Shown here: one piece after another, positions 51,882 through 59,705 of the stretch
How the letters are laid out: every line of letters begins with the position of its first letter
Position numbering within the stretch: position 1 is the first letter of the stretch
Assembly (NCBI GenBank): GCA_036267155.1
Contig: DATAWP010000054.1
Coordinates: 193,835-257,834 of the forward strand
Direction: 5' to 3'
Source: PALSA-1353 sp036267155
Lineage (GTDB): Bacteria > Planctomycetota > Phycisphaerae > Tepidisphaerales > Tepidisphaeraceae
DNA length: 64,000 nucleotides
Made by a program: the position numbers and the translations under genes
Notes under the pieces: generated by a model
Database searches by the model: none
What the model was told of the DNA's origin: nothing
Seen by the model: the letters and a program-made list of their open reading frames with translations, nothing else

Positions 51882-53231
51882 TCACGGCATCGTCGCCGGC
51901 TGCGTCGTCGCGTGCTTGTTCGTGTCCAGAATCACCAGCCCCACGATCGTCGTCAGGGCCTGCTGATATTGCGGATCGGTCGGTTCCGTCGTCGGCTGCG
52001 TTGCCGGCATCGTCGTCGCGGGGTGATAGCGGATCGCCTCTTGCCGCTCCATCAGGTCTTCGATTCCGGCTTCAACTTGTTCGTCCACCGGCACCACGAT
52101 CTGCGGGTCCACGCCCCAGTCCTTTGAATCCTTCTTGCGGCTCACGAGCCGGCCGCTGGGCAAATACCAGTGGGCAATCGTCAGCTTCAGCGTTCCGTCG
52201 TCGCCGCCCAGTTGAATCACCCGCTGCACCGACCCTTTGCCGAATGTCCGCTGACCCAGCACCAGCGCCCGGTGATTGTCCTTGAGGCTTCCGGCCACGA
52301 TCTCCGCCGCGCTCGCCGAGTTGTCGTTGACCAGCACGATCATCGGGAAATACGGCAGCGTCGTCGCCTGCGGATTGGCCCGGTCGATCTCTTCCGGCGA
52401 ATTTCGCCCGCGCGTGGTGACGATCACGCCATCCTTGATGAACAGGTTCACGACATTGATCGCCTGCTGAAGCTGTCCGCCGGGATTGAAACGCAAATCC
52501 AGAATCAACCCCTGCATGCCCGCGGCCATCAGCCCGCTTCGGCCGTTGGAACCGATGAGAACGTTCTTCAATTCATCGAATGTGTTTTCGTCGAACTGCG
52601 AAATGCGCACGTAGGCGATTTTGGGATTCTGCGACACAAAATAATTCCACGAATCATTCCCATTGCGATCGTGCCCCTTGACGGTGGGCAGCACGATTTG
52701 CTGCCGGTGCAGGGTGAAATCCAGGTCCTTCCCCTCGCGATCGACGGTCAGCGTGACTGCCGATCCCAACGGCCCCGAAACCCGCTTGACGACCTCGTCG
52801 ATGGCCAACCCGGCGATCGACTTGCCATCCACCTTGATAATGATATCGCCCGCATCCATGCCGGCCCGGTCGGCCGGGCCGCCGTCGATCGGCGACGAAA
52901 TCACCATTTTCCCCCCGATCTGCCGCAGGGAGATCCCCACCCCGCTGAAGGTCCCACCCAGTTCCTTGTCGAACTCGGCCTCGTTGTCGTGAGGAACGTA
53001 AACCGTGTACGGATCGTCCAGCGCGCTCAGCATCCCTTCGATGGCCTTCTGCTTCAACTGCGCGTCATCCACGGGATCGACGTAATTATCCAGGATCTGC
53101 CGATGGATTTCCACGAGCGTGCGCATCCAGGCGTATTCGTCGTCGCGCTGGCCGAGCGTTCCGGGCAACTGGAATGCCAGGATCGCCAGCAAAATAATGC
53201 TCACCAGCCATGCCAGCCGTTCTCGTTTCAT
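51882..53231 (-). CDS. ctpA: C-terminal processing protease (S41)
   Basis: 449 residues from the ATG at 53231 (upstream TTG start less likely). One N-terminal membrane helix, then a PDZ domain (GTFSGVGISLRQIGG, ADRAGMDAGDIIIKVDG) and the S41 core, with the serine in NDNSASAAEIVAG and the lysine in RTFGKGSVQ. The tail is Thr/Pro-rich. It degrades or trims periplasmic proteins. Confidence 0.94.
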   Translation of the reverse strand: MKRERLAWLVSIILLAILAFQLPGTLGQRDDEYAWMRTLVEIHRQILDNYVDPVDDAQLKQKAIEGMLSALDDPYTVYVPHDNEAEFDKELGGTFSGVGISLRQIGGKMVISSPIDGGPADRAGMDAGDIIIKVDGKSIAGLAIDEVVKRVSGPLGSAVTLTVDREGKDLDFTLHRQQIVLPTVKGHDRNGNDSWNYFVSQNPKIAYVRISQFDENTFDELKNVLIGSNGRSGLMAAGMQGLILDLRFNPGGQLQQAINVVNLFIKDGVIVTTRGRNSPEEIDRANPQATTLPYFPMIVLVNDNSASAAEIVAGSLKDNHRALVLGQRTFGKGSVQRVIQLGGDDGTLKLTIAHWYLPSGRLVSRKKDSKDWGVDPQIVVPVDEQVEAGIEDLMERQEAIRYHPATTMPATQPTTEPTDPQYQQALTTIVGLVILDTNKHATTQPATMP

Positions 53232-53294
53232 GTCAATGATATTCCCCAAATCTCCCGGCGCGTCAATTGTCAACTGGCGGTTTATGATTGCCCG

Positions 53295-53510
53295 TCATTT
53301 CCCCGCCGCCGTCAAGACGTAGGTCTTTGCGACTTCGCTGGGGAATTCGATCACCGATGGCTTCACGTCCGAGACGCTCACTTCCGATCCATCGGCCCGG
53401 ATCGTCACCGCCGCGCCGGTCTGAACCCGGCACACCCCGCCGCGCGTGGAATCCCGATCAAGCTGAGGAGCCGCGGCTTTTTCATGCGCGGGCGGTATAA
53501 TTTCATCCAT
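53295..53510 (-). pseudogene. Short remnant resembling a glycosidase C-terminus
   Basis: 71 residues, starting MDEIIPPAHEKAAAPQ and ending TIRADGSEVSVSDVKPSVIEFPSEVAKTYVLTAAGK. The last part looks like the C-terminal strand pair of some glycoside hydrolases. It could be a small real gene or the remnant of one; nearby are rhamnose-glycan genes. Confidence 0.35.
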
Positions 53511-53787
53511 GCGCCACAGAGTGAAAATGATCGGTTATTTGAACCACCTTCGGAGGCTTATCAAACGTGGCGAATGACATCGGGACTGGGGCCAAAAGCG
53601 TGCTGCGCGAATGGAGAAGATCATTGAGCAAAAGGAAAAGAAGATCAGCAAAAAGATGGCCTGTCGAAAAAACCACAGAATTTCAGATTGGGACACCACC
53701 AACCGCGGAGACGCAGTTTTCGGCGGTGCAATTCTTGTCGTTCGAATTAAGAACTGGTTGCTTAAGTAATGCCGAAAGGAATTCCCC
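53511..53787. other. Gene-poor stretch, possible small ORF
   Basis: 277 bases. A forward 52-codon frame at 53611-53769 (MEKIIEQKEKKISKKMACRK... ) is lysine-rich with no recognised similarity or clear Shine-Dalgarno, so it is not called as a gene. Confidence 0.35.
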
Positions 53788-54108
53788 ATGCAACGCATTT
53801 GCTTTCTGCTTCGAGTGAAGCCCGACCGTCTTGCCGAATACAAAAAATCACACCGCCATGTCTGGCCGGAGATGCTGGCCGCGCTCAGCCGGCACGGCTG
53901 GACAAATTATTCGATCTTCCTCAAATCCGATGGCCTGCTGGTCGGCTACGTCGAAACCCCCGATTTCAAAAAAGCGGTCGATGGCATGCAGACCGAAGAA
54001 ATCAACCATCGCTGGCAGGCCACGATGAAGGAACTTTTCACGACGCTCAGCACCGGCGCCGCCGATACGTCACTGGAAGTTCTGGAAGAAGTTTTCCATC
54101 TCGATTGA
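53788..54108 (+). CDS. rhaM: L-rhamnose mutarotase
   Basis: 106 residues matching the RhaM/RhaU family: RICFLLRVKPDRLAEYKKSHRHVWPEM, ALSRHGWTNYSIFL, LLVGYVETPDF and the tail LEEVFHLD. The HxxxWPEM segment carries the active-site histidine. It interconverts rhamnose anomers. AGGA precedes the start. The alpha-L-rhamnosidase gene 5.6 kb downstream fits with it. Confidence 0.93.
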   Translation: MQRICFLLRVKPDRLAEYKKSHRHVWPEMLAALSRHGWTNYSIFLKSDGLLVGYVETPDFKKAVDGMQTEEINHRWQATMKELFTTLSTGAADTSLEVLEEVFHLD

Positions 54109-54246
54109 CGGCCGCTCGCGCCGCTGGCGACGGCCGTGACGGTCTTGCACTTGGATGGCCGCGCCTTTCCCCACGCGGACTGGGATGGACACATTTTCGT
54201 GGCATCCTACAGGGTATTGCTCTGCGAGTAGCGACTGCCGCTCCGC

Positions 54247-54870
54247 TCAATCGTTGGTCGGCCGGGGCTGCCATCGACTTGAAGCGTTGGCGATCGTTTG
54301 GCGTAAAGCTTCGCCCATCGTTTGGCTTTGTTCCAATTCAACTATGACCCGGTCCAACTCTTTCCAGTAGGCGGCGTATGCTTCTGGTCCGACAATCGCC
54401 TCAAAATCAACTCGGAGGGGCGTTCGCCAGTGTTCATAGGCTTCGAGGCGCAGCACACGCTCGTGGAGCGTTGGTATGTTGCGACGATTTGGCGACTGCG
54501 GAGCGTCGCCAAGCATCCACTTTTTCCAATGAGAATTGCCTTTGGACGAATTACACGGCTGGCAGGCCGGCACCAGATTTGCAATCTCTGAAATATGACC
54601 CGTAGGCCTGCGATCAACGACGATCGGCCAAAGGTGGTCCCATGCATTACATTTATCGCCGCAGTAGATGCATTCAACCGACTCCGGCTTCATCCCGAGA
54701 ATCGTCAGCGCCTCAAGTATCTCATCGTCCGTGGGGTTGACCACAGGAATAATTGCGCTGACGAAAGCATTGGTAATGCTCGTTTTGCGCGATTTCATCG
54801 ACTGGACGGCGGGCATACGGAAGGCCCGGCGTAACGCTGCTTTCCGCTGTTTGTCGTCGAAGCCGCTCAT
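54247..54870 (-). CDS. HNH endonuclease
   Basis: 207 residues from the ATG at 54870 (ATGA overlap with the HTH gene). HNH motif: C67-IY-C70, D78-H79, N98 and C103-QP-C106, with two zinc-binding CxxC pairs. Basic N-terminal helices (QRKAALRRAFRM) may bind DNA. The coupled upstream HTH gene looks like a controller, as for some restriction endonucleases, but no methyltransferase is nearby. Confidence 0.87.
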   Translation of the reverse strand: MSGFDDKQRKAALRRAFRMPAVQSMKSRKTSITNAFVSAIIPVVNPTDDEILEALTILGMKPESVECIYCGDKCNAWDHLWPIVVDRRPTGHISEIANLVPACQPCNSSKGNSHWKKWMLGDAPQSPNRRNIPTLHERVLRLEAYEHWRTPLRVDFEAIVGPEAYAAYWKELDRVIVELEQSQTMGEALRQTIANASSRWQPRPTND

Positions 54871-55154
54871 CGCCGCCTCCCGACGCGCTCCGTGAGCAAG
54901 GCAGCATCGTGGGATCGCCAACTCGACATCAAACGGGCAGCCTCTTTCGAAGCGATGGTCCCGCACGCGGAGCAGAACCATGCGAATTCGATCAGATCAA
55001 TCCGCCGCTCCCCCGATTCCACCTTCGCCACCCAGGTGTGCGGCACTTGGAGCCGGCGAGCCAATTCGCGCTGCGAAATCCCCGCTTTTTGGCGAATTGC
55101 AACCAGCGACGCCCGAAGCGTCGCGTATTCACCCGTATGCGTCGATTTTCGCAT
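54867..55154 (-). CDS. XRE-family regulator, controller-like
   Basis: 95 residues from the ATG at 55154. Helix-turn-helix in LRASLVAIRQKAGISQRELARRLQVPHTWVAKVESGERRI (about 14-53), similar to XRE and restriction-modification controller proteins. The C-terminus has a hydrophobic helix WFCSACGTIA. It overlaps the HNH gene by four bases and probably controls that operon. Confidence 0.87.
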   Translation of the reverse strand: MRKSTHTGEYATLRASLVAIRQKAGISQRELARRLQVPHTWVAKVESGERRIDLIEFAWFCSACGTIASKEAARLMSSWRSHDAALLTERVGRRR

Positions 55155-55225
55155 TGCACCGATTCTGGGGACGTGGTAGGATGTACCCAAATTCGGTACA
55201 CCATCCTGCTTCAACGGAGACGCCC

Positions 55226-55603
55226 ATGTCCGAACTCAGGCTTTATGTCCCAACCTACTATGGACAGTTGAACATCCATCGGCCGGATAGCCAAAAAATG
55301 CCCGAATTCGGCGATCCGTCCTATCCCGTTCTGGTGCGCCCCTCCGATGGCGTGCGCATCGTCTTGGGATCGCACGACTTCTTCGATCTGCATAAACCCG
55401 ACATCCAAATTGAGCGCCGTCCCAATGGTTGGGCTATCTTTCTTCATCCCCTGGGCGGCAGCGATGCAAGCGGCTACGTCTATTTCCTCGACGACGGCCG
55501 CAGCTTCCTGGTGCGGGAAATTTGCGGGGGGCCTACTCCCATACTCGAAATTGCCGATGGTCCTGACCCAATTGCGGACCTCGATCAGCCCGCGGCGAAG
55601 TGA
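55226..55603 (+). CDS. Hypothetical protein
   Basis: 125 residues with GGAGAC 6-10 bases upstream of the ATG. Strand-rich sequence (RLYVPTYYGQLNIHRPD, VRIVLGSHDFFDLH, GWAIFLHPLGGSDASGYVYFLDDGRS), no known motif. It is divergent from the XRE/HNH pair, sharing the 70-base promoter gap, so it may belong to the same mobile module, for example as an immunity or specificity factor. That is inference. Confidence 0.72.
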   Translation: MSELRLYVPTYYGQLNIHRPDSQKMPEFGDPSYPVLVRPSDGVRIVLGSHDFFDLHKPDIQIERRPNGWAIFLHPLGGSDASGYVYFLDDGRSFLVREICGGPTPILEIADGPDPIADLDQPAAK

Positions 55604-55650
55604 TGGCAAGCCGCGCCTCCACGTATGAATCATTAACGATCCCGTCGGGC

Positions 55651-55839
55651 ATGCCCGACATCGTTCCGGTACGTCATGCCGATTATTGGCAGCAGAAGCG
55701 TGCGCGAAATTCCGCGCGCGACCGGATCACACTGCGCCAACTCAAGCGTGACGGCTGGCGCGTCCTCGTCATCTGGGAATGCCAAATCAGGAATCGCAAC
55801 CGCCTCACTGGACGACTGGCTCATTTCCTATCAAACTGA
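55651..55839 (+). pseudogene. Vsr endonuclease C-terminal fragment
   Basis: The last 60 residues of a very-short-patch repair endonuclease: ADYWQQKRARNSARDRIT, then LKRDGWRVLVIWECQI. The catalytic N-terminus, with the FVDGCFWHGH-type zinc site, is missing. Its end enters the direct repeat that begins at 55806. It indicates loss of a cytosine-methylation-linked restriction system. Confidence 0.7.
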
Positions 55840-55938
55840 CGTTTGATCCATCGGCAGAGAATCATATATGCGCATCGTCCGATCTATGGCGCTTCTGACG
55901 GCGGGCTTTTTGTTCATCGCAGCCGGCGGCTGCGCAAA
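55806..55938 (+). repeat. 133 bp direct repeat, left copy
   Basis: Identical to 57217-57349, offset by 1411 bases. It covers the 3' tail of a lost upstream gene (DDWLISYQTDV, stop), the leader and the first 71 bases of the GH35 coding sequence. Similarity weakens after 55938. Confidence 0.95.
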
Positions 55939-56020
55939 GCACGCCGTCGTTCAATCCCACAATTCGATTGGCTCCCAGTTTCGCTCGCCGACCTATACGG
56001 ATTGCGCGGTAAGTGCCTGA
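55868..56020 (+). pseudogene. Duplicated GH35 signal-peptide fragment
   Basis: A 50-codon reading frame beginning with the same lipoprotein signal (MRIVRSMALLTAGFLFIAAG then GC) as the intact GH35 gene, ending after unrelated residues. It arose with the direct repeat, and could still be translated as a tiny lipoprotein. Confidence 0.75.
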
Positions 56021-56156
56021 GGAGAGCGATGTTACCGGACGTACGACCAGCGGCCCTTGCTCACGCTTGAGGGGGGAGTATTTGCCATTTGACGCGGCTC
56101 ACCTTGCGTTGTACGATTCTTACAACAGTTGGCCGATAGTTCTAACAGGAGTTGCC

Positions 56157-56522
56157 ATGACCTTTGGGGAATTCATCAAGAGCCGGCGAATCGAGCTTGG
56201 CGTATCCCTGCGGGCATTTTGCGAAAAGAATGGCTACGATCCGGGCAATCATTCCAAACTTGAACGCGGTATCCTGAATCCGCCCAATGACGAAGCTTTC
56301 ATGGAAAAATTGGCGGCGGCATTTTCCCTCAAAAGGGAGACGGGGGATTGGTTTGACTTTCACAATTACGCGGCGGTCGCACGAAAGCAGATTCCAAAGG
56401 ACTTGCTCGACGACGCCGAGGTGGCAGACAAGTTGCCTGTGCTATTCCGCACATTACAGGGTGAACCATTGGCGGCAGAGAAGATGGATGACTTAATAGA
56501 ATTCATCCGGCGTCGTCGATAA
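56157..56522 (+). CDS. XRE-type regulator paired with ImmA/IrrE protease
   Basis: 121 residues from the ATG at 56157. The HTH (FGEFIKSRRIELGVSLRAFCEKNGYDPGNHSKLERGI, about 3-40) has the SK-ER recognition pattern of XRE proteins. A helical C-terminal part ends DDLIEFIRRRR. The ImmA-like metalloprotease gene follows after 10 bases. In mobile elements such protease/repressor pairs control induction; it is bracketed by the 133 bp repeats. Confidence 0.87.
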   Translation: MTFGEFIKSRRIELGVSLRAFCEKNGYDPGNHSKLERGILNPPNDEAFMEKLAAAFSLKRETGDWFDFHNYAAVARKQIPKDLLDDAEVADKLPVLFRTLQGEPLAAEKMDDLIEFIRRRR

Positions 56523-56532
56523 TCTGTATGCG

Positions 56533-57129
56533 ATGCCGATTCACATTCCGAAGCTGACATTTCAGCAGATAGCCGACGCGGCCGCCGCGTGTAGTAAAAA
56601 ACACTCCGATGGGAGTATCCCCGTACCGATCGAAGACATCGTGGATGTAGGATATCGTCTCGATCTTGTAGAAGAACCGGACCTCGAAGCAAGATTTTCG
56701 ACGCTTGCCTTCATTACGCGGGATCTGAAAGAAATCCGGGTTGATAAAACCGTGTACACCAGGCAACCGTACCGCATGCGGTTCAGTCTCGCCCATGAGC
56801 TTGGACATTTGGTCCTACATGAAGCGGTGTACAAGCAACTTCCGTTCAGAAACTCCCGGGAGTGGAAACAAAGTATGAATGATCTTGGAAAGGCCGATTA
56901 CGATGAGTTGGAGTGGCAGGCCGACACTTTCGGCAGGCTATTGCTTGTCCCGCCGAATGAAATCCAGGCAGGATTTGGTGCAGCCGCCAAAGCACTCGCA
57001 AGTGCAGGAAGCAGTTTCAAACAGCTGTCCCGCAGCAGTCAGGACTACACGGTTAAAGCCTTGGCCAAGAGCTTTGAAGTTTCCACGGGCACGATCTGGT
57101 ACAGGCTGCGGGATGAAAATTTGATCTAA
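56533..57129 (+). CDS. ImmA/IrrE-family metallopeptidase
   Basis: 198 residues. The zinc motif is H88-ELG-H92 (SLAHELGHLVLHE) with the third ligand E127 in ELEWQADTFG. The N-terminal part (1-80) is the usual helix and strand lead-in. It likely cleaves the neighbouring XRE repressor, as ImmA does ImmR, or is a toxin controlled by it. The C-terminal part has a helix-turn-helix-like VKALAKSFEVSTGTIWYRL segment, common in this family. Confidence 0.92.
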   Translation: MPIHIPKLTFQQIADAAAACSKKHSDGSIPVPIEDIVDVGYRLDLVEEPDLEARFSTLAFITRDLKEIRVDKTVYTRQPYRMRFSLAHELGHLVLHEAVYKQLPFRNSREWKQSMNDLGKADYDELEWQADTFGRLLLVPPNEIQAGFGAAAKALASAGSSFKQLSRSSQDYTVKALAKSFEVSTGTIWYRLRDENLI

Positions 57130-57216
57130 GCCTCGTGCCCAATGCTCGCCACTTCCAGCCTTGCAAATATGTCGATGTGGGGCAGACCATAACAAATCGC
57201 CGGGTTATCGCGACCG

Positions 57217-57349
57217 CACTGGACGACTGGCTCATTTCCTATCAAACTGACGTTTGATCCATCGGCAGAGAATCATATATGCGCATCGTCCGATCTATGG
57301 CGCTTCTGACGGCGGGCTTTTTGTTCATCGCAGCCGGCGGCTGCGCAAA
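57217..57349 (+). repeat. 133 bp direct repeat, right copy
   Basis: Identical to 55806-55938. Includes the GH35 start codon at 57279. Confidence 0.95.
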
Positions 57350-59693
57350 TCATGCCGCTCCCCCCGCGACCGCTCTCCCCACAAGCGCTCTCCTCGCCGA
57401 TGTTTCCGGTCCCATCGTTGCTCCATCCTCCAGCTACCTCCAGATGGGCGGGAAAAATCCCCAGGGCGTCGAGATCGGCGTCAACAGCCGATACCTCACC
57501 AAAGACGCCAATCCCTGGATTCCGGTCATGGGCGAGTTCCATTACGTCCGTGTTCCCCATCAGCAATGGGAAGATGAAATACTCAAGATGAAAGCCGGCG
57601 GAATCACCGTCGTCTCCACCTACGTTATCTGGATCTATCACGAGGAAATCGAAGGCCAATTCGATTGGACCGGCGATCGAGACCTTCGCCAGTTCGTCCA
57701 GCTCTGCGCCAAGCACGGCCTGTACGTCTATGCCCGCATCGGCCCGTGGTGCCACGGCGAAGTCCGCAATGGCGGGCTGCCCGATTGGGTGCTGAAAAAG
57801 TGCAAAGTCGTCCGCCGGGATGATCCCGCGTTTATGAGCTTCACCCGCGACTATTACGCCCAGATTCGCAAGCAACTCGACGGCCTTCTCTACAAAGACG
57901 GCGGCCCCGTCATCGGCATCCAATTGGACAACGAAACCGGCAACGCCAAATACCTTCTGGCCCTGAAAAAGCTGGCGGTCGGCCTCGGTTTCGACGTGCC
58001 GTTCTATTCCTACACCGGCTGGAACCACGTCAGGGTTTCGGACGATGGCATGATCCCCTTCTACGGCGGCTACCCCGACGGCTTCTGGCTCGACGAGCCG
58101 GGAATCTCCAAAGCCGGCCGCCGCCAATATGTCTTCACCCACATCCTCGACGACGCCAACATCACCGAGCATCTCACCTCCAGGCCCGGCTCGCTCATCC
58201 TCGGCCCAACCAGCAAGTACCCATATCTCACCTGCGAAATCGGCGGCGGCATGGCGATCTCCTACGCGCGCCGCCCCTACATGACCGCCGATGACATCGC
58301 CGCCCTGCCGCTTGTGAAACTGGGCTCCGGCGCGAACATGCTCGGATACTACATGTATCAGGGCGGCGGAGATTTGATCGGCAAACTTTCCACGCTCCAG
58401 GAATCGCAGGCCACCAAATACCCCAACGATCTGCCCATCATCAACTACGATTTCCAAGCCCCCCTCGGCCAGTTCGGGCAAGTCCGCGATTCCTACAACT
58501 CCCTGCGTCTGCTGCACACATTCCTGGCCGACTTCGGCTCTTATCTCGCCCCGATGCAATCCTTTTTCCCAGCCGCGATGCCGAGTTCCCTTTCCGACAC
58601 ACAAACTCTGCGCTGGGCCGTGCGATCCGACGGTCATCGCGGGTTCATCTTCATCAACAACTATCAGCGCGGCGCCGAAATGCCGGATCACGCGAACGTC
58701 CAACTCCAACTTAAATTGGCCGATGCAACCCAAACCGTGCCCGCCGCGCCGGTAACAATCCCCGGCAGCTCGTACATGATCTGGCCATTCAATCTCGATT
58801 TGAACGGCACGCTGCTCAAATCCGCCAGCGCCCAACTTCTGTGCCGCCTCGACGGCGAGATTCCCACCTACGTTTTCTTCGCTCTTCCCGGCGTCGATCC
58901 TCACTTCCAATTCGAATCCGATGCCGTCCCCGCGATCGGCGGCACATTCCTCCTCCGCGCCCCCGACGGCCGGCAAGCCCGCGTTCTGCTCCTGAGCCGC
59001 GAGCAGGCCCTGCATTCGTTGAAAGCAAATATCTGGGGCGCACAAAGACTGCTGATTTCGCCGGCCAATCTGATCCTCGACGATTCCACCCTGCGGCTCC
59101 AATCCGACGATCCGCGGAATTTCCACCTCTGCGTCTTCCCGCCCCCCTCGCAAGCCCCGGTCGCGCAAGGCCGGCAACTGACCCAATCCGCCGACGGCAT
59201 TTTTGCCCGTTATTCCGCATCAATGCCTGCCAGGATAGTTGATGTGACGATCCGTCAAATCCAGGCGGCCGGCCTGCCGCGAAAATTGCACATGGGTTCG
59301 AGAAGAAAGCCCCAGCCGCCGGCCGATTCCGATTTCGATGCGGCCGCCGTTTGGCAAATCGCCGTTCCCCACAACGCGCTCGATCACGCGGAGAACGTCC
59401 TGCTGCGGATCAATTACGTCGGCGACGTCGCCCGCGCTTACATCGGCGGCCGTTTGATCGACGACGATTTTTATTACGGCCGCCCGTGGGAAATCGGCCT
59501 CAAGCGCTTTGCCCCGGATGTTTTGCAAAAAGGAATCACTCTGAAAATCCTGCCGATGCCCACCGACGCTCCGATTTACATCCAGGAAGATCACCGACCG
59601 CAATTGTCCGCCAACGGTGAAATTTTCGAATTTCATGGGGCCGATCTGCTCGACATCAAGCCCCGGATCATCTACGAATTGACGATGCGCTAA
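57279..59693 (+). CDS. GH35 beta-galactosidase-type lipoprotein
   Basis: 804 residues with a lipoprotein signal (lipobox AAGGC, Cys22). The GH35 barrel begins at VMGEFHYVRVPHQQWEDEI and shows TYVIWIYHEEIEGQFDW, RIGPWCHGEVRNGGLPDWV and GIQLDNETGN (general acid region). Jelly-roll domains follow in the C-terminal half, including LRINYVGDVARAYIGGRLID. It would remove beta-galactosyl residues from a glycan at the cell surface or in the periplasm. GH78 follows 12 bases later in the same operon. Confidence 0.92.
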   Translation: MRIVRSMALLTAGFLFIAAGGCANHAAPPATALPTSALLADVSGPIVAPSSSYLQMGGKNPQGVEIGVNSRYLTKDANPWIPVMGEFHYVRVPHQQWEDEILKMKAGGITVVSTYVIWIYHEEIEGQFDWTGDRDLRQFVQLCAKHGLYVYARIGPWCHGEVRNGGLPDWVLKKCKVVRRDDPAFMSFTRDYYAQIRKQLDGLLYKDGGPVIGIQLDNETGNAKYLLALKKLAVGLGFDVPFYSYTGWNHVRVSDDGMIPFYGGYPDGFWLDEPGISKAGRRQYVFTHILDDANITEHLTSRPGSLILGPTSKYPYLTCEIGGGMAISYARRPYMTADDIAALPLVKLGSGANMLGYYMYQGGGDLIGKLSTLQESQATKYPNDLPIINYDFQAPLGQFGQVRDSYNSLRLLHTFLADFGSYLAPMQSFFPAAMPSSLSDTQTLRWAVRSDGHRGFIFINNYQRGAEMPDHANVQLQLKLADATQTVPAAPVTIPGSSYMIWPFNLDLNGTLLKSASAQLLCRLDGEIPTYVFFALPGVDPHFQFESDAVPAIGGTFLLRAPDGRQARVLLLSREQALHSLKANIWGAQRLLISPANLILDDSTLRLQSDDPRNFHLCVFPPPSQAPVAQGRQLTQSADGIFARYSASMPARIVDVTIRQIQAAGLPRKLHMGSRRKPQPPADSDFDAAAVWQIAVPHNALDHAENVLLRINYVGDVARAYIGGRLIDDDFYYGRPWEIGLKRFAPDVLQKGITLKILPMPTDAPIYIQEDHRPQLSANGEIFEFHGADLLDIKPRIIYELTMR

Positions 59694-59705
59694 CCCCACT
59701 GGTCT

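Noticed and set aside
53611..53769. Lysine-rich 52-codon ORF
   Set aside because: No similarity, no clear ribosome-binding site, and located in a decayed stretch.
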